A stretch of DNA of 64,000 nucleotides from Climacium dendroides (Eukaryota; Streptophyta; Bryopsida; Hypnales; Climaciaceae): contig CATNNA010000010.1 in the NCBI GenBank assembly GCA_950106755.1, forward strand, positions 1,116,001 through 1,180,000, in the 5' to 3' direction. Shown piece after piece: positions 39,975 to 52,645 of this stretch. Position 1 is the first letter of the stretch, and the number at the start of each line of letters is the position of its first letter. Position numbers and translations under genes: made by a program. A model generated the notes under the pieces. The model saw nothing but the letters and a program-made list of their open reading frames with translations. It was not told the origin of the DNA and searched no databases.

Positions 39975-41729
39975 TATTAAATACAGCATGATTTTTAGAG
40001 TCTCCTTTTTTTAAAACCCATTTCACTTACAAAAGTGTGGGGAAGCAATAGGGTTCTCTTAAACTTCATTCCTCCATGAATCCTAATTATTTCGAAGATT
40101 TGCAACTTATGTGTTATGTTTTCGGACATGATTCCACGTGAAAACGATATAATTTATTGGTTTGGTTTCTATTAAATACAGCATGATTTTTAGAGTCTCC
40201 TTTTTTTAAAACCCATTTCACTTACAAAAGTGTGGGGAAGCAATAGGGTTCTCTTAAACTTCATTCCTCCATGAATCCTAATTATTTCGAAGATTTGCAA
40301 CTTATGTGTTATGTTTTCGGACAGGCTTCCACGTCAAAACGATATAATTTATTGGTTTGGTTTCTATTAAATACAGCATGATTTTTAGAGTCTCCTTTTT
40401 TTAAAACCCATTTCACTTACAAAAGTATAGCGAAGCAATAGGGTTCTCTTAAACTTCATTCCTCCATGAATCCTAATTATTTCGAAGATTTGCAACTTAT
40501 GTGTTATGTTTTCGGACACGATTCCACGTCAAAACGATATAATTTATTGGTTTGGTTTCTATTAAATACAGCATGATTTTTTGAGTCTCCTTTTTTTAAA
40601 ACCCATTTCACTTACAAAAGTGTGGGGAAGCAATAGGGTTCTCTTAAACTTCATTTTTCCATGAATCCTAATTATTTCGAAGATTTGCAACTTATGTGTT
40701 ATGTTTTCGGACATGATTCCACGTCAAAACGATATAATTTATTGGTTTGGTTTCTATTAAATACAGCATGATTTTTTGAGTCTACTTTTTTTAAAACCCA
40801 TTTCACTTACAAAAGTATAGCGAAGCAATAGGGTTCTCTTAAACTTCATTCCTCCATGAATCCTAATTATTTCGAAGATTTGCAACTTATGTGTTATGTT
40901 TTCGGACATGATTCCACGTCAAAACGATATAATTTATTGGTTTGGTTTCTATTAAATACAGCATGATTTTTTGAGTCTCCTTTTTTTAAAACCCATTTCA
41001 CTTACAAAAGTGTGGGGAAGCAATAGGGTTCTCTTAAACTTCATTTTTCCATGAATCCTAATTATTTCGAAGATTTGCAACTTATGTGTTATGTTTTCGG
41101 ACATGATTCCACGTCAAAACGATATAATTTATTGGTTTGGTTTCTATTAAATACAGCATGATTTTTAGAGTCTCCTTTTTTTAAAACCCATTTCACTTAC
41201 AAAAGTGTGGGGAAGCAATAGGGTTCTCTTAAACTTCATTTTTCCATGAATCCTAATTATTTCGAAGATTTGCAACTTATGTGTTATGTTTTCAGACAGG
41301 CTTCCACGTCAAAACGATATAATTTATTGGTTTGGTTTCTATTAAATACAGAATGATTTTTAGAGTCTCCTTTTTTTAAAACCCATTTCACTTACAAAAG
41401 TGTGGGGAAGCAATAGGGTTCTCTTAAACTTCATTTTTCCATGAATCCTAATTATTTCGAAGATTTGCAACTTATGTGTTATGTTTTCGGACATGATTCC
41501 ACGTCAAAACGATATAATTTATTGGTTTGGTTTCTATTAAATACAGCATGATTTTTAGAGTCTCCTTTTTTTAAAACCCATTTCACTTACAAAAGTGTGG
41601 GGAAGCAATAGGGTTCTCTTAAACTTCATTCCTCCATGAATCCTAATTATTTCGAAGATTTGCAACTTATGTGTTATGTTTTCGGACAGGCTTCCACGTC
41701 AAAACGATATAATTTATTGGTTTGGTTTC
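39975..41729. repeat. Duplicated block F, copy 2
   Basis: Repeats 30615-32369 forty-eight monomers later. A private change, ACAGAATGAT for ACAGCATGAT, is seen in the monomer at 41340. The copies part at 41730, where a TATATGG monomer replaces the GTATAGCG monomer. Confidence 0.8.
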
Positions 41730-42314
41730 TATTAAATACAGCATGATTTTTAGAGTCTCCTCTTTTTAAAACCCATTTCACTTACAAAAGTATATGGAAG
41801 CAATAGGGTTCTCTTAAACTTCATTTTTCCATGAATCCTAATTATTTCGAAGATTTGCAACTTATGTGTTATGTTTTCGGACACGATTCCACGTCAAAAC
41901 GATATAATTTATCGGTTTGGTTTCTATTAAATACAGCATGATTTTTAGAGTCTCCTCTTTTTAAAACCCATTTCACTTACAAAAGTGTGGGGAAGCAATA
42001 GGGTTCTCTTAAACTTCATTTTTCCATGAATCCTAATTATTTCGAAGATTTGCAACTTATGTGTTATGTTTTCGGACATGATTCCACGTGAAAACGATAT
42101 AATTTATCGGTTTGGTTTCTATTAAATACAGCATGATTTTTAGAGTCTCCTTTTTTTAAAACCCATTTCACTTACAAAAGTATAGGGAAGCAATAGGGTT
42201 CTCTTAAACTTCATTTTTCCATGAATCCTCATTATTTCGAAGATTTGCAACTTGTGTGTTATGTTTTCGGACAGGCTTCCACGTCAAAACGATATAATTT
42301 ATTGGTTTGGTTTC

Positions 42315-43094
42315 TATTAAATACAGCATGATTCTTAGAGTCTCCTTTTTTTAAAACCCATTTCACTTACAAAAGTATAGCGAAGCAATAGGGTTCTCTT
42401 AAACTTCATTCCTCCATGAATCCTAATTATTTCGAAGATTTCCAACTTATGTGTTATGTTTTCGGACATGATTCCACGTCAAAACGATATAATTTATTGG
42501 TTTGGTTTCTATTAAATACAGCATGATTTTTAGAGTCTCCTTTTTTTAAAACCCATTTCACTTACAAAAGTATAGCGAAGCAATAGGGTTCTCTTAAACT
42601 TCATTCCTCCATGAATCCTAATTATTTCGAAGATTTGCAACTTATGTGTTATGTTTTCGGACAAGCTTCCACGTCAAAACGATATAATTTATTGGTTTGG
42701 TTTCTATTAAATACAGCATGATTTTTAGAGTCTCCTTTTTTTAAAACCCATTTCACTTACAAAAGTGTGGGGAAGCAATAGGGTTCTCTTAAACTTCATT
42801 TTTCCATGAATCCTAATTATTTCGAAGATTTGCAACTTATGTGTTATGTTTTCGGACAGGCTTCCACGTCAAAACGATATAATTTATTGGTTTGGTTTCT
42901 ATTAAATACAGCATGTTTTTTAGAGTATCCTCTTTTTAAAACCCATTTCACTTACAAAAGTGTGGGGAAGCAATAGGGTTCTCTTAAACTTCATTTTTCC
43001 ATGAATCCTAATTATTTCGAAGATTTGCAACTTATGTGTTATGTTTTCGGACATGATTCCACGTCAAAACGATATAATTTATTGGTTTGGTTTC
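42315..43094. repeat. Duplicated block H, copy 1
   Basis: Four monomers matching 52646-53425: GATTCTTAGAG with TTTCCAACTT, GACAAGCTT, a GTGTGGGG monomer, and GCATGTT with AGAGTATCC. GACAAGCTT is found only in these two blocks. The third monomer differs (CAGGCT here, CATGCT in the other copy). Confidence 0.75.
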
Positions 43095-43484
43095 TATTAA
43101 ATACAGCATGATTTTTAGAGTCTCCTTTTTTTAAAACCCATTTCACTTACAAAAGTATAGCGAAGCAATAGGGTTCTCTTAAACTTCATTCCTCCATGAA
43201 TCCTAATTATTTCGAAGATTTGCAACTTATGTGTTATGTTTTCGGACAGGCTTCCACGTCAAAACGATATAATTTATTGGTTTGATTTCTATTAAATACA
43301 GCATGATTTTTAGAGTCTCCTCTTTATAAAACCCATTTCAGTTACAAAAGTATAGGGAAGCAATAGGGTTCTCTTAAACTTCATTCCTCCATGAATCCTA
43401 ATTATTTCGAAGATTTGCAACATATGTGTTATGTTTTCGGACATGATTCCACGTCAAAACGATATAATTTATTGGTTTGGTTTC

Positions 43485-43678
43485 TATTAAATACAGCATG
43501 ATTTTTACAATCTCTTTTTATTAAATCCATTTCAATTGAAAATGTGTGGGGAAGCAATAGGGTTCTCTTAAACTTCATTTTTCCATGAATCCTAATTATT
43601 TCGAAGATTTGCAACTTATGTGTTATGTTTTCGGACAGGCTTCCACGTCAAAACGATATAATTTATTGGTTTGGTTTC
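43485..43678. repeat. 194-bp variant monomer, copy 2
   Basis: The divergent patch at 43508-43543 carries nine substitutions and one deleted base relative to the standard monomer, with CAATTG in place of CACTTA. The upstream monomer (43290) has ACATATG, as at 19111. The downstream monomer is of the GCATGTT/AGAGTATCC type. This copy opens the first of the domain 3 higher-order units. Confidence 0.95.
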
Positions 43679-45823
43679 TATTAAATACAGCATGTTTTTT
43701 AGAGTATCCTCTTTTTAAAACCCATTTCACTTACAAAAGTGTGGGGAAGCAATAGGGTTCTCTTAAACTTCATTTTTCCATGAATCCTAATTATTTCGAA
43801 GATTTGCAACTTATGTGTTATGTTTTCGGACATGATTCCACGTCAAAACGATATAATTTATTGGTTTGGTTTCTATTAAATACAGCATGATTTTTAGAGT
43901 CTCCTTTTTTTAAAACCCATTTCACTTACAAAAGTGTGGGGAAGCAATAGGGTTCTCTTAAACTTCATTTTTCCATGAATCCTAATTATTTCGAAGATTT
44001 GCAACTTATGTGTTATGTTTTCGGACAGGCTTCCACGTCAAAACGATATAATTTATTGGTTTGGTTTCTATTAAATACAGCATGATTTTTAGAGTCTCCT
44101 TTTTTTAAAACCCATTTCACTTACAAAAGTGTGGGGAAGCAATAGGGTTCTCTTAAACTTCATTTTTCCATGAATCCTAATTATTTCGAAGATTTGCAAC
44201 TTATGTGTTATGTTTTCGGACATGATTCCACGTCAAAACGATATAATTTATTGGTTTGGTTTCTATTAAATACAGCATGATTTTTAGAGTCTCCTTTTTT
44301 TAAAACCCATTTCACTTACAAAAGTGTGGGGAAGCAATAGGGTTCTCTTAAACTTCATTCCTCCATGAATCCTAATTATTTCGAAGATTTGCAACTTATG
44401 TGTTATGTTTTCGGACAGGCTTCCACGTCAAAACGATATAATTTATTGGTTTGGTTTCTATTAAATACAGCATGATTTTTAGAGTCTCCTCTTTTTAAAA
44501 CCCATTTCACTTACAAAAGTGTGGGGAAGCAATAGGGTTCTCTTAAACTTCATTTTTCCATGAATCCTAATTATTTCGAAGATTTGCAACTTATGTGTTA
44601 TGTTTTCGGACACGATTCCACGTCAAAACGATATAATTTATCGGTTTGGTTTCTATTAAATACAGCATGATTTTTAGAGTCTCCTCTTTTTAAAACCCAT
44701 TTCACTTACAAAAGTGTGGGGAAGCAATAGGGTTCTCTTAAACTTCATTTTTCCATGAATCCTAATTATTTCGAAGATTTGCAACTTATGTGTTATGTTT
44801 TCGGACATGATTCCACGTGAAAACGATATAATTTATCGGTTTGGTTTCTATTAAATACAGCATGATTTTTAGAGTCTCCTTTTTTTAAAACCCATTTCAC
44901 TTACAAAAGTATAGGGAAGCAATAGGGTTCTCTTAAACTTCATTTTTCCATGAATCCTCATTATTTCGAAGATTTGCAACTTGTGTTTTATGTTTTCGGA
45001 CAGGCTTCCACGTCAAAACGATATAATTTATTGGTTTGGTTTCTATTAAATACAGCATGATTCTTAGAGTCTCCTTTTTTTAAAACCCATTTCACTTACA
45101 AAAGTATAGCGAAGCAATAGGGTTCTCTTAAACTTCATTCCTCCATGAATCCTAATTATTTCGAAGATTTCCAACTTATGTGTTATGTTTTCAGACATGA
45201 TTCCACGTCAAAACGATATAATTTATTGGTTTGGTTTCTATTAAATACAGCATGTTTTTTAGAGTCTCCTCTTTTTAAAACCCATTTCACTTACAAAAGT
45301 GTGGGGAAGCAATAGGGTTCTCTTAAACTTCATTTTTCCATGAATCCTAATTATTTCGAAGATTTGCAACTTATGTGTTATGTTTTCCGACATGATTCCA
45401 CGTCAAAACGATATAATTTATTGGTTTGGTTTCTATTAAATACAGCATGATTTTTAGAGTCTCCTTTTTTTAAAACCCATTTCACTTACAAAAGTGTGGG
45501 GAAGCAATAGGGTTCTCTTAAACTTCATTTTTCCATGAATCCTAATTATTTCGAAGATTTGCAACTTATGTGTTATGTTTTCCGACATGATTCCACGTCA
45601 AAACGATATAATTTATTGGTTTGGTTTCTATTAAATACAGCATGATTTTTAGAGTCTCCTTTTTTTAAAACCCATTTCACTTACAAAAGTATAGGGAAGC
45701 AATACGGTTCTCTTAAACTTCATTCCTCCATGAATCCTAATTATTTCGAAGATTTGCAACATATGTGTTATGTTTTCGGACATGATTCCACGTCAAAACG
45801 ATATAATTTATTGGTTTGGTTTC
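43485..45823. repeat. Higher-order unit 1 (12 monomers, 2339 bp)
   Basis: The order is 194-bp variant; GCATGTT/AGAGTATCC; CAGGCT; CATGAT; CATTCCTCC/CAGGCT; CCTCTTTTT/CACGAT/ATCGG; CACGTG/ATCGG; GTATAGGG/CCTCATT/CTTGTGTTTTA; GATTCTTAGAG/TTTCCAAC/TTTCAGACATG; GCATGTT/TTTTCCGACATG; TTTTCCGACATG; GTATAGGG/CAATACGG/ACATATG. The same order, with one difference near the start, recurs in the next two units. Confidence 0.88.
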
Positions 45824-46017
45824 TATTAAATACAGCATGATTTTTACAATCTCTTTTTATTAAATCCATTTCAATTGAAAATGTGTGGGGAAGCAATAGG
45901 GTTCTCTTAAACTTCATTTTTCCATGAATCCTAATTATTTCGAAGATTTGCAACTTATGTGTTATGTTTTCGGACAGGCTTCCACGTCAAAACGATATAA
46001 TTTATTGGTTTGGTTTC
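45824..46017. repeat. 194-bp variant monomer, copy 3
   Basis: Same patch as at 43485, 2339 bp downstream. The upstream monomer carries CAATACGG and ACATATG. The downstream monomer at 46018 appears chimeric. It opens the 11-monomer unit. Confidence 0.95.
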
Positions 46018-46212
46018 TATTAAATACAGCATGTTTTTTAGAGTCTCCTTTTTTTAAAACCCATTTCACTTACAAAAGTGTGGGGAAGCAATAGGGTTCT
46101 CTTAAACTTCATTTTTCCATGAATCCTAATTATTTCGAAGATTTGCAACTTATGTGTTATGTTTTCGGACAGGCTTCCACGTCAAAACGATATAATTTAT
46201 TGGTTTGGTTTC
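46018..46212. repeat. Chimeric monomer from an unequal exchange
   Basis: It begins with GCATGTTTTTT like the second monomer of unit 1 (43679). From AGAGTCTCC through T7A4 to CAGGCT it reads like the third monomer (43874). The neighbours fit unit 1 with exactly one monomer missing. The simplest reading is a crossover between adjacent monomers within about 10 bp, near monomer bases 17-26, that deleted 195 bp without disturbing the phase. Confidence 0.75.
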
Positions 46213-47967
46213 TATTAAATACAGCATGATTTTTAGAGTCTCCTTTTTTTAAAACCCATTTCACTTACAAAAGTGTGGGGAAGCAATAGGGTTCTCTTAA
46301 ACTTCATTTTTCCATGAATCCTAATTATTTCGAAGATTTGCAACTTATGTGTTATGTTTTCGGACATGATTCCACGTCAAAACGATATAATTTATTGGTT
46401 TGGTTTCTATTAAATACAGCATGATTTTTAGAGTCTCCTTTTTTTAAAACCCATTTCACTTACAAAAGTGTGGGGAAGCAATAGGGTTCTCTTAAACTTC
46501 ATTCCTCCATGAATCCTAATTATTTCGAAGATTTGCAACTTATGTGTTATGTTTTCGGACAGGCTTCCACGTCAAAACGATATAATTTATTGGTTTGGTT
46601 TCTATTAAATACAGCATGATTTTTAGAGTCTCCTCTTTTTAAAACCCATTTCACTTACAAAAGTGTGGGGAAGCAATAGGGTTCTCTTAAACTTCATTTT
46701 TCCATGAATCCTAATTATTTCGAAGATTTGCAACTTATGTGTTATGTTTTCGGACACGATTCCACGTCAAAACGATATAATTTATCGGTTTGGTTTCTAT
46801 TAAATACAGCATGATTTTTAGAGTCTCCTCTTTTTAAAACCCATTTCACTTACAAAAGTGTGGGGAAGCAATAGGGTTCTCTTAAACTTCATTTTTCCAT
46901 GAATCCTAATTATTTCGAAGATTTGCAACTTATGTGTTATGTTTTCGGACATGATTCCACGTGAAAACGATATAATTTATCGGTTTGGTTTCTATTAAAT
47001 ACAGCATGATTTTTAGAGTCTCCTTTTTTTAAAACCCATTTCACTTACAAAAGTATAGGGAAGCAATAGGGTTCTCTTAAACTTCATTTTTCCATGAATC
47101 CTCATTATTTCGAAGATTTGCAACTTGTGTTTTATGTTTTCGGACAGGCTTCCACGTCAAAACGATATAATTTATTGGTTTGGTTTCTATTAAATACAGC
47201 ATGATTCTTAGAGTCTCCTTTTTTTAAAACCCATTTCACTTACAAAAGTATAGCGAAGCAATAGGGTTCTCTTAAACTTCATTCCTCCATGAATCCTAAT
47301 TATTTCGAAGATTTCCAACTTATGTGTTATGTTTTCAGACATGATTCCACGTCAAAACGATATAATTTATTGGTTTGGTTTCTATTAAATACAGCATGTT
47401 TTTTAGAGTCTCCTCTTTTTAAAACCCATTTCACTTACAAAAGTGTGGGGAAGCAATAGGGTTCTCTTAAACTTCATTTTTCCATGAATCCTAATTATTT
47501 CGAAGATTTGCAACTTATGTGTTATGTTTTCCGACATGATTCCACGTCAAAACGATATAATTTATTGGTTTGGTTTCTATTAAATACAGCATGATTTTTA
47601 GAGTCTCCTTTTTTTAAAACCCATTTCACTTACAAAAGTGTGGGGAAGCAATAGGGTTCTCTTAAACTTCATTTTTCCATGAATCCTAATTATTTCGAAG
47701 ATTTGCAACTTATGTGTTATGTTTTCCGACATGATTCCACGTCAAAACGATATAATTTATTGGTTTGGTTTCTATTAAATACAGCATGATTTTTAGAGTC
47801 TCCTTTTTTTAAAACCCATTTCACTTACAAAAGTATAGGGAAGCAATACGGTTCTCTTAAACTTCATTCCTCCATGAATCCTAATTATTTCGAAGATTTG
47901 CAACATATGTGTTATGTTTTCGGACATGATTCCACGTCAAAACGATATAATTTATTGGTTTGGTTTC

Positions 47968-48161
47968 TATTAAATACAGCATGATTTTTACAATCTCTTT
48001 TTATTAAATCCATTTCAATTGAAAATGTGTGGGGAAGCAATAGGGTTCTCTTAAACTTCATTTTTCCATGAATCCTAATTATTTCGAAGATTTGCAACTT
48101 ATGTGTTATGTTTTCGGACAGGCTTCCACGTCAAAACGATATAATTTATTGGTTTGGTTTC
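47968..48161. repeat. 194-bp variant monomer, copy 4
   Basis: Same patch and same upstream CAATACGG/ACATATG neighbour as copy 3, 2144 bp downstream of it. The following monomer is GCATGTT with GACATGCTT. It opens a second 12-monomer unit. Confidence 0.95.
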
Positions 48162-50306
48162 TATTAAATACAGCATGTTTTTTAGAGTCTCCTCTTTTTA
48201 AAACCCATTTCACTTACAAAAGTGTGGGGAAGCAATAGGGTTCTCTTAAACTTCATTTTTCCATGAATCCTAATTATTTCGAAGATTTGCAACTTATGTG
48301 TTATGTTTTCGGACATGCTTCCACGTCAAAACGATATAATTTATTGGTTTGGTTTCTATTAAATACAGCATGATTTTTAGAGTCTCCTTTTTTTAAAACC
48401 CATTTCACTTACAAAAGTGTGGGGAAGCAATAGGGTTCTCTTAAACTTCATTTTTCCATGAATCCTAATTATTTCGAAGATTTGCAACTTATGTGTTATG
48501 TTTTCGGACATGATTCCACGTCAAAACGATATAATTTATTGGTTTGGTTTCTATTAAATACAGCATGATTTTTAGAGTCTCCTCTTTTTAAAACCCATTT
48601 CACTTACAAAAGTGTGGGGAAGCAATAGGGTTCTCTTAAACTTCATTTTTCCATGAATCCTAATTATTTCGAAGATTTGCAACTTATGTGTTATGTTTTC
48701 GGACATGATTCCACGTCAAAACGATATAATTTATTGGTTTGGTTTCTATTAAATACAGCATGATTTTTAGAGTCTCCTTTTTTTAAAACCCATTTCACTT
48801 ACAAAAGTGTGGGGAAGCAATAGGGTTCTCTTAAACTTCATTCCTCCATGAATCCTAATTATTTCGAAGATTTGCAACTTATGTGTTATGTTTTCGGACA
48901 GGCTTCCACGTCAAAACGATATAATTTATTGGTTTGGTTTCTATTAAATACAGCATGATTTTTAGAGTCTCCTCTTTTTAAAACCCATTTCACTTACAAA
49001 AGTGTGGGGAAGCAATAGGGTTCTCTTAAACTTCATTTTTCCATGAATCCTAATTATTTCGAAGATTTGCAACTTATGTGTTATGTTTTCGGACACGATT
49101 CCACGTCAAAACGATATAATTTATCGGTTTGGTTTCTATTAAATACAGCATGATTTTTAGAGTCTCCTCTTTTTAAAACCCATTTCACTTACAAAAGTGT
49201 GGGGAAGCAATAGGGTTCTCTTAAACTTCATTTTTCCATGAATCCTAATTATTTCGAAGATTTGCAACTTATGTGTTATGTTTTCGGACATGATTCCACG
49301 TGAAAACGATATAATTTATCGGTTTGGTTTCTATTAAATACAGCATGATTTTTAGAGTCTCCTTTTTTTAAAACCCATTTCACTTACAAAAGTATAGGGA
49401 AGCAATAGGGTTCTCTTAAACTTCATTTTTCCATGAATCCTCATTATTTCGAAGATTTGCAACTTGTGTTTTATGTTTTCGGACAGGCTTCCACGTCAAA
49501 ACGATATAATTTATTGGTTTGGTTTCTATTAAATACAGCATGATTCTTAGAGTCTCCTTTTTTTAAAACCCATTTCACTTACAAAAGTATAGCGAAGCAA
49601 TAGGGTTCTCTTAAACTTCATTCCTCCATGAATCCTAATTATTTCGAAGATTTCCAACTTATGTGTTATGTTTTCAGACATGATTCCACGTCAAAACGAT
49701 ATAATTTATTGGTTTGGTTTCTATTAAATACAGCATGTTTTTTAGAGTCTCCTCTTTTTAAAACCCATTTCACTTACAAAAGTGTGGGGAAGCAATAGGG
49801 TTCTCTTAAACTTCATTTTTCCATGAATCCTAATTATTTCGAAGATTTGCAACTTATGTGTTATGTTTTCGGACATGATTCCACGTCAAAACGATATAAT
49901 TTATTGGTTTGGTTTCTATTAAATACAGCATGATTTTTAGAGTCTCCTTTTTTTAAAACCCATTTCACTTACAAAAGTGTGGGGAAGCAATAGGGTTCTC
50001 TTAAACTTCATTTTTCCATGAATCCTAATTATTTCGAAGATTTGCAACTTATGTGTTATGTTTTCCGACATGATTCCACGTCAAAACGATATAATTTATT
50101 GGTTTGGTTTCTATTAAATACAGCATGATTTTTAGAGTCTCCTTTTTTTAAAACCCATTTCACTTACAAAAGTATAGGGAAGCAATACGGTTCTCTTAAA
50201 CTTCATTCCTCCATGAATCCTAATTATTTCGAAGATTTGCAACATATGTGTTATGTTTTCGGACATGATTCCACGTCAAAACGATATAATTTATTGGTTT
50301 GGTTTC
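47968..50306. repeat. Higher-order unit 3 (12 monomers, 2339 bp)
   Basis: Same frame as unit 1, but the second monomer ends in CATGCT, the third in CATGAT and the fourth is CCTCTTTTT/CATGAT. The last eight monomers (48747-50306) follow units 1 and 2 closely, with GGACATG in place of CCGACATG at 49872. Confidence 0.85.
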
Positions 50307-50500
50307 TATTAAATACAGCATGATTTTTACAATCTCTTTTTATTAAATCCATTTCAATTGAAAATGTGTGGGGAAGCAATAGGGTTCTCTTAAACTTCAT
50401 TTTTCCATGAATCCTAATTATTTCGAAGATTTGCAACTTATGTGTTATGTTTTCGGACAGGCTTCCACGTCAAAACGATATAATTTATTGGTTTGGTTTC
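50307..50500. repeat. 194-bp variant monomer, copy 5
   Basis: Same patch and upstream neighbour, 2339 bp after copy 4. The unit it opens keeps the standard order for only two monomers before turning into the CCAAATT/TTCCCCGTC block at 50891. Confidence 0.95.
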
Positions 50501-51280
50501 TATTAAATACAGCATGTTTTTTAGAGTCTCCTCTTTTTAAAACCCATTTCACTTACAAAAGTGTGGGGAAGCAATAGGGTTCTCTTAAACTTCATTTTTC
50601 CATGAATCCTAATTATTTCGAAGATTTGCAACTTATGTGTTATGTTTTCGGACATGCTTCCACGTCAAAACGATATAATTTATTGGTTTGGTTTCTATTA
50701 AATACAGCATGATTTTTAGAGTCTCCTTTTTTTAAAACCCATTTCACTTACAAAAGTGTGGGGAAGCAATAGGGTTCTCTTAAACTTCATTTTTCCATGA
50801 ATCCTAATTATTTCGAAGATTTGCAACTTATGTGTTATGTTTTCGGACATGATTCCACGTCAAAACGATATAATTTATTGGTTTGGTTTCTATTAAATAC
50901 AGCATGATTTTTAGAGTCTCCTCTTTTTAAAACCCATTTCACTTACAAAAGTGTGGGGAAGCAATAGGGTTCTCTTAAACTTCATTTTTCCATGAATCCA
51001 AATTATTTCGAAGATTTGCAACTTATGTGTTATGTTTTCGGACATGATTCCCCGTCAAAACGATATAATTTATCGGTTTGGTTTCTATTAAATACAGCAT
51101 GATTTTTAGAGTCTCCTTTTTTGAAAACCCATTTCACTTACAAAAGTATAGCGAAGCAATAGGGTTCTCTTAAACTTCATTCCTCCATGAATCCTAATTA
51201 TTTCGAAGATTTGCAACTTATGTGTTATGTTTTCGGACAGGCTTCCACGTCAAAACGATATAATTTATTGGTTTGGTTTC
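50501..51280. repeat. CCAAATT/TTCCCCGTC block, copy 1
   Basis: Four monomers: GCATGTT/CATGCT, CATGAT, CCTCTTTTT with CCAAATT, TTCCCCGTC and ATCGG, then one with TTTTTTGAAAACC and GTATAGCG. Similar blocks stand at 51671-52450 and 54400-55179, and the first three monomers recur at 53620-54204. The TTCCCCGTC change removes the otherwise constant ACGTC. Confidence 0.8.
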
Positions 51281-51670
51281 TATTAAATACAGCATGTTTT
51301 TTAGAGTCTCCTCTTTTTAAAACCCATTTCACTTACAAAAGTGTGGGGAAGCAATAGGGTTCTCTTAAACTTCATTTTTCCATGAATCCTAATTATTTCG
51401 AAGATTTGCAACTTATGTGTTATGTTTTCGGACAGGCTTCCACGTCAAAACGATATAATTTATTGGTTTGGTTTCTATTAAATACAGCATGATTTTTAGA
51501 GTCTCCTTTTTTTAAAACCCATTTCACTTACAAAAGTGTGGGGAAGCAATAGGGTTCTCTTAAACTTCATTTTTCCATGAATCCTAATTATTTCGAAGAT
51601 TTGCAACTTATGTGTTATGTTTTCGGACATGATTCCACGTCAAAACGATATAATTTATTGGTTTGGTTTC

Positions 51671-52450
51671 TATTAAATACAGCATGATTTTTAGAGTCTC
51701 CTCTTTTTAAAACCCATTTCACTTACAAAAGTGTGGGGAAGCAATAGGGTTCTCTTAAACTTCATTTTTCCATGAATCCTAATTATTTCGAAGATTTGCA
51801 ACTTATGTGTTATGTTTTCGGACATGCTTCCACGTCAAAACGATATAATTTATTGGTTTGGTTTCTATTAAATACAGCATGATTTTTAGAGTCTCCTTTT
51901 TTTAAAACCCATTTCACTTACAAAAGTGTGGGGAAGCAATAGGGTTCTCTTAAACTTCATTTTTCCATGAATCCTAATTATTTCGAAGATTTGCAACTTA
52001 TGTGTTATGTTTTCGGACATGATTCCACGTCAAAACGATATAATTTATTGGTTTGGTTTCTATTAAATACAGCATGATTTTTAGAGTCTCCTTTTTTTAA
52101 AACCCATTTCACTTACAAAAGTGTGGGGAAGCAATAGGGTTCTCTTAAACTTCATTTTTCCATGAATCCAAATTATTTCGAAGATTTGCAACTTATGTGT
52201 TATGTTTTCGGACATGATTCCCCGTCAAAACGATATAATTTATCGGTTTGGTTTCTATTAAATACAGCATGATTTTTAGAGTCTCCTTTTTTGAAAACCC
52301 ATTTCACTTACAAAAGTATAGCGAAGCAATAGGGTTCTCTTAAACTTCATTTTTCCATGAATCCTAATTATTTCGAAGATTTGCAACTTATGTGTTATGT
52401 TTTCGGACAGGCTTCCACGTCAAAACGATATAATTTATTGGTTTGGTTTC
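51671..52450. repeat. CCAAATT/TTCCCCGTC block, copy 2
   Basis: Same four-monomer order as 50501-51280, but the first monomer has GCATGATT in place of GCATGTTT, the third has T7 in place of CCTCTTTTT, and the fourth has CATTTTTCC in place of CATTCCTCC. Confidence 0.75.
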
Positions 52451-52645
52451 TATTAAATACAGCATGTTTTTTAGAGTCTCCTCTTTTTAAAACCCATTTC
52501 ACTTACAAAAGTGTGGGGAAGCAATAGGGTTCTCTTAAACTTCATTTTTCCATGAATCCTCATTATTTCGAAGATTTGCAACTTGTGTGTTATGTTTTCG
52601 GACAGGCTTCCACGTCAAAACGATATAATTTATTGGTTTGGTTTC

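Larger units (their letters stand above)
17551..43289. repeat. Array domain 2: shuffled monomers with local block amplification
   Basis: These monomers carry domain 1 types plus markers rare or absent upstream: GTATATGG with CACGATT and ATCGG (17551, 30030, 33735, 34710, 37245, 39195, 41730), GTTTGGGG (common from 24180 to 29249; also seen twice in domain 1), GTGTGATG (33345-38999) and GATTCTTAGAG. It includes the first 194-bp variant at 19306. Locally amplified units of 4, 5, 9, 14 and 2 monomers are visible. TGAG monomers persist to about 41144 and are not seen after that. The boundary with domain 3 is gradual, because domain 3 markers begin at 42900. Confidence 0.7.
45824..47967. repeat. 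Higher-order unit 2 (11 monomers, 2144 bp)
   Basis: Same as unit 1 except that its second and third monomers are replaced by one monomer at 46018 that starts like the second and continues like the third. From 46213 to 47967 the order matches 44069-45823. Confidence 0.88.
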
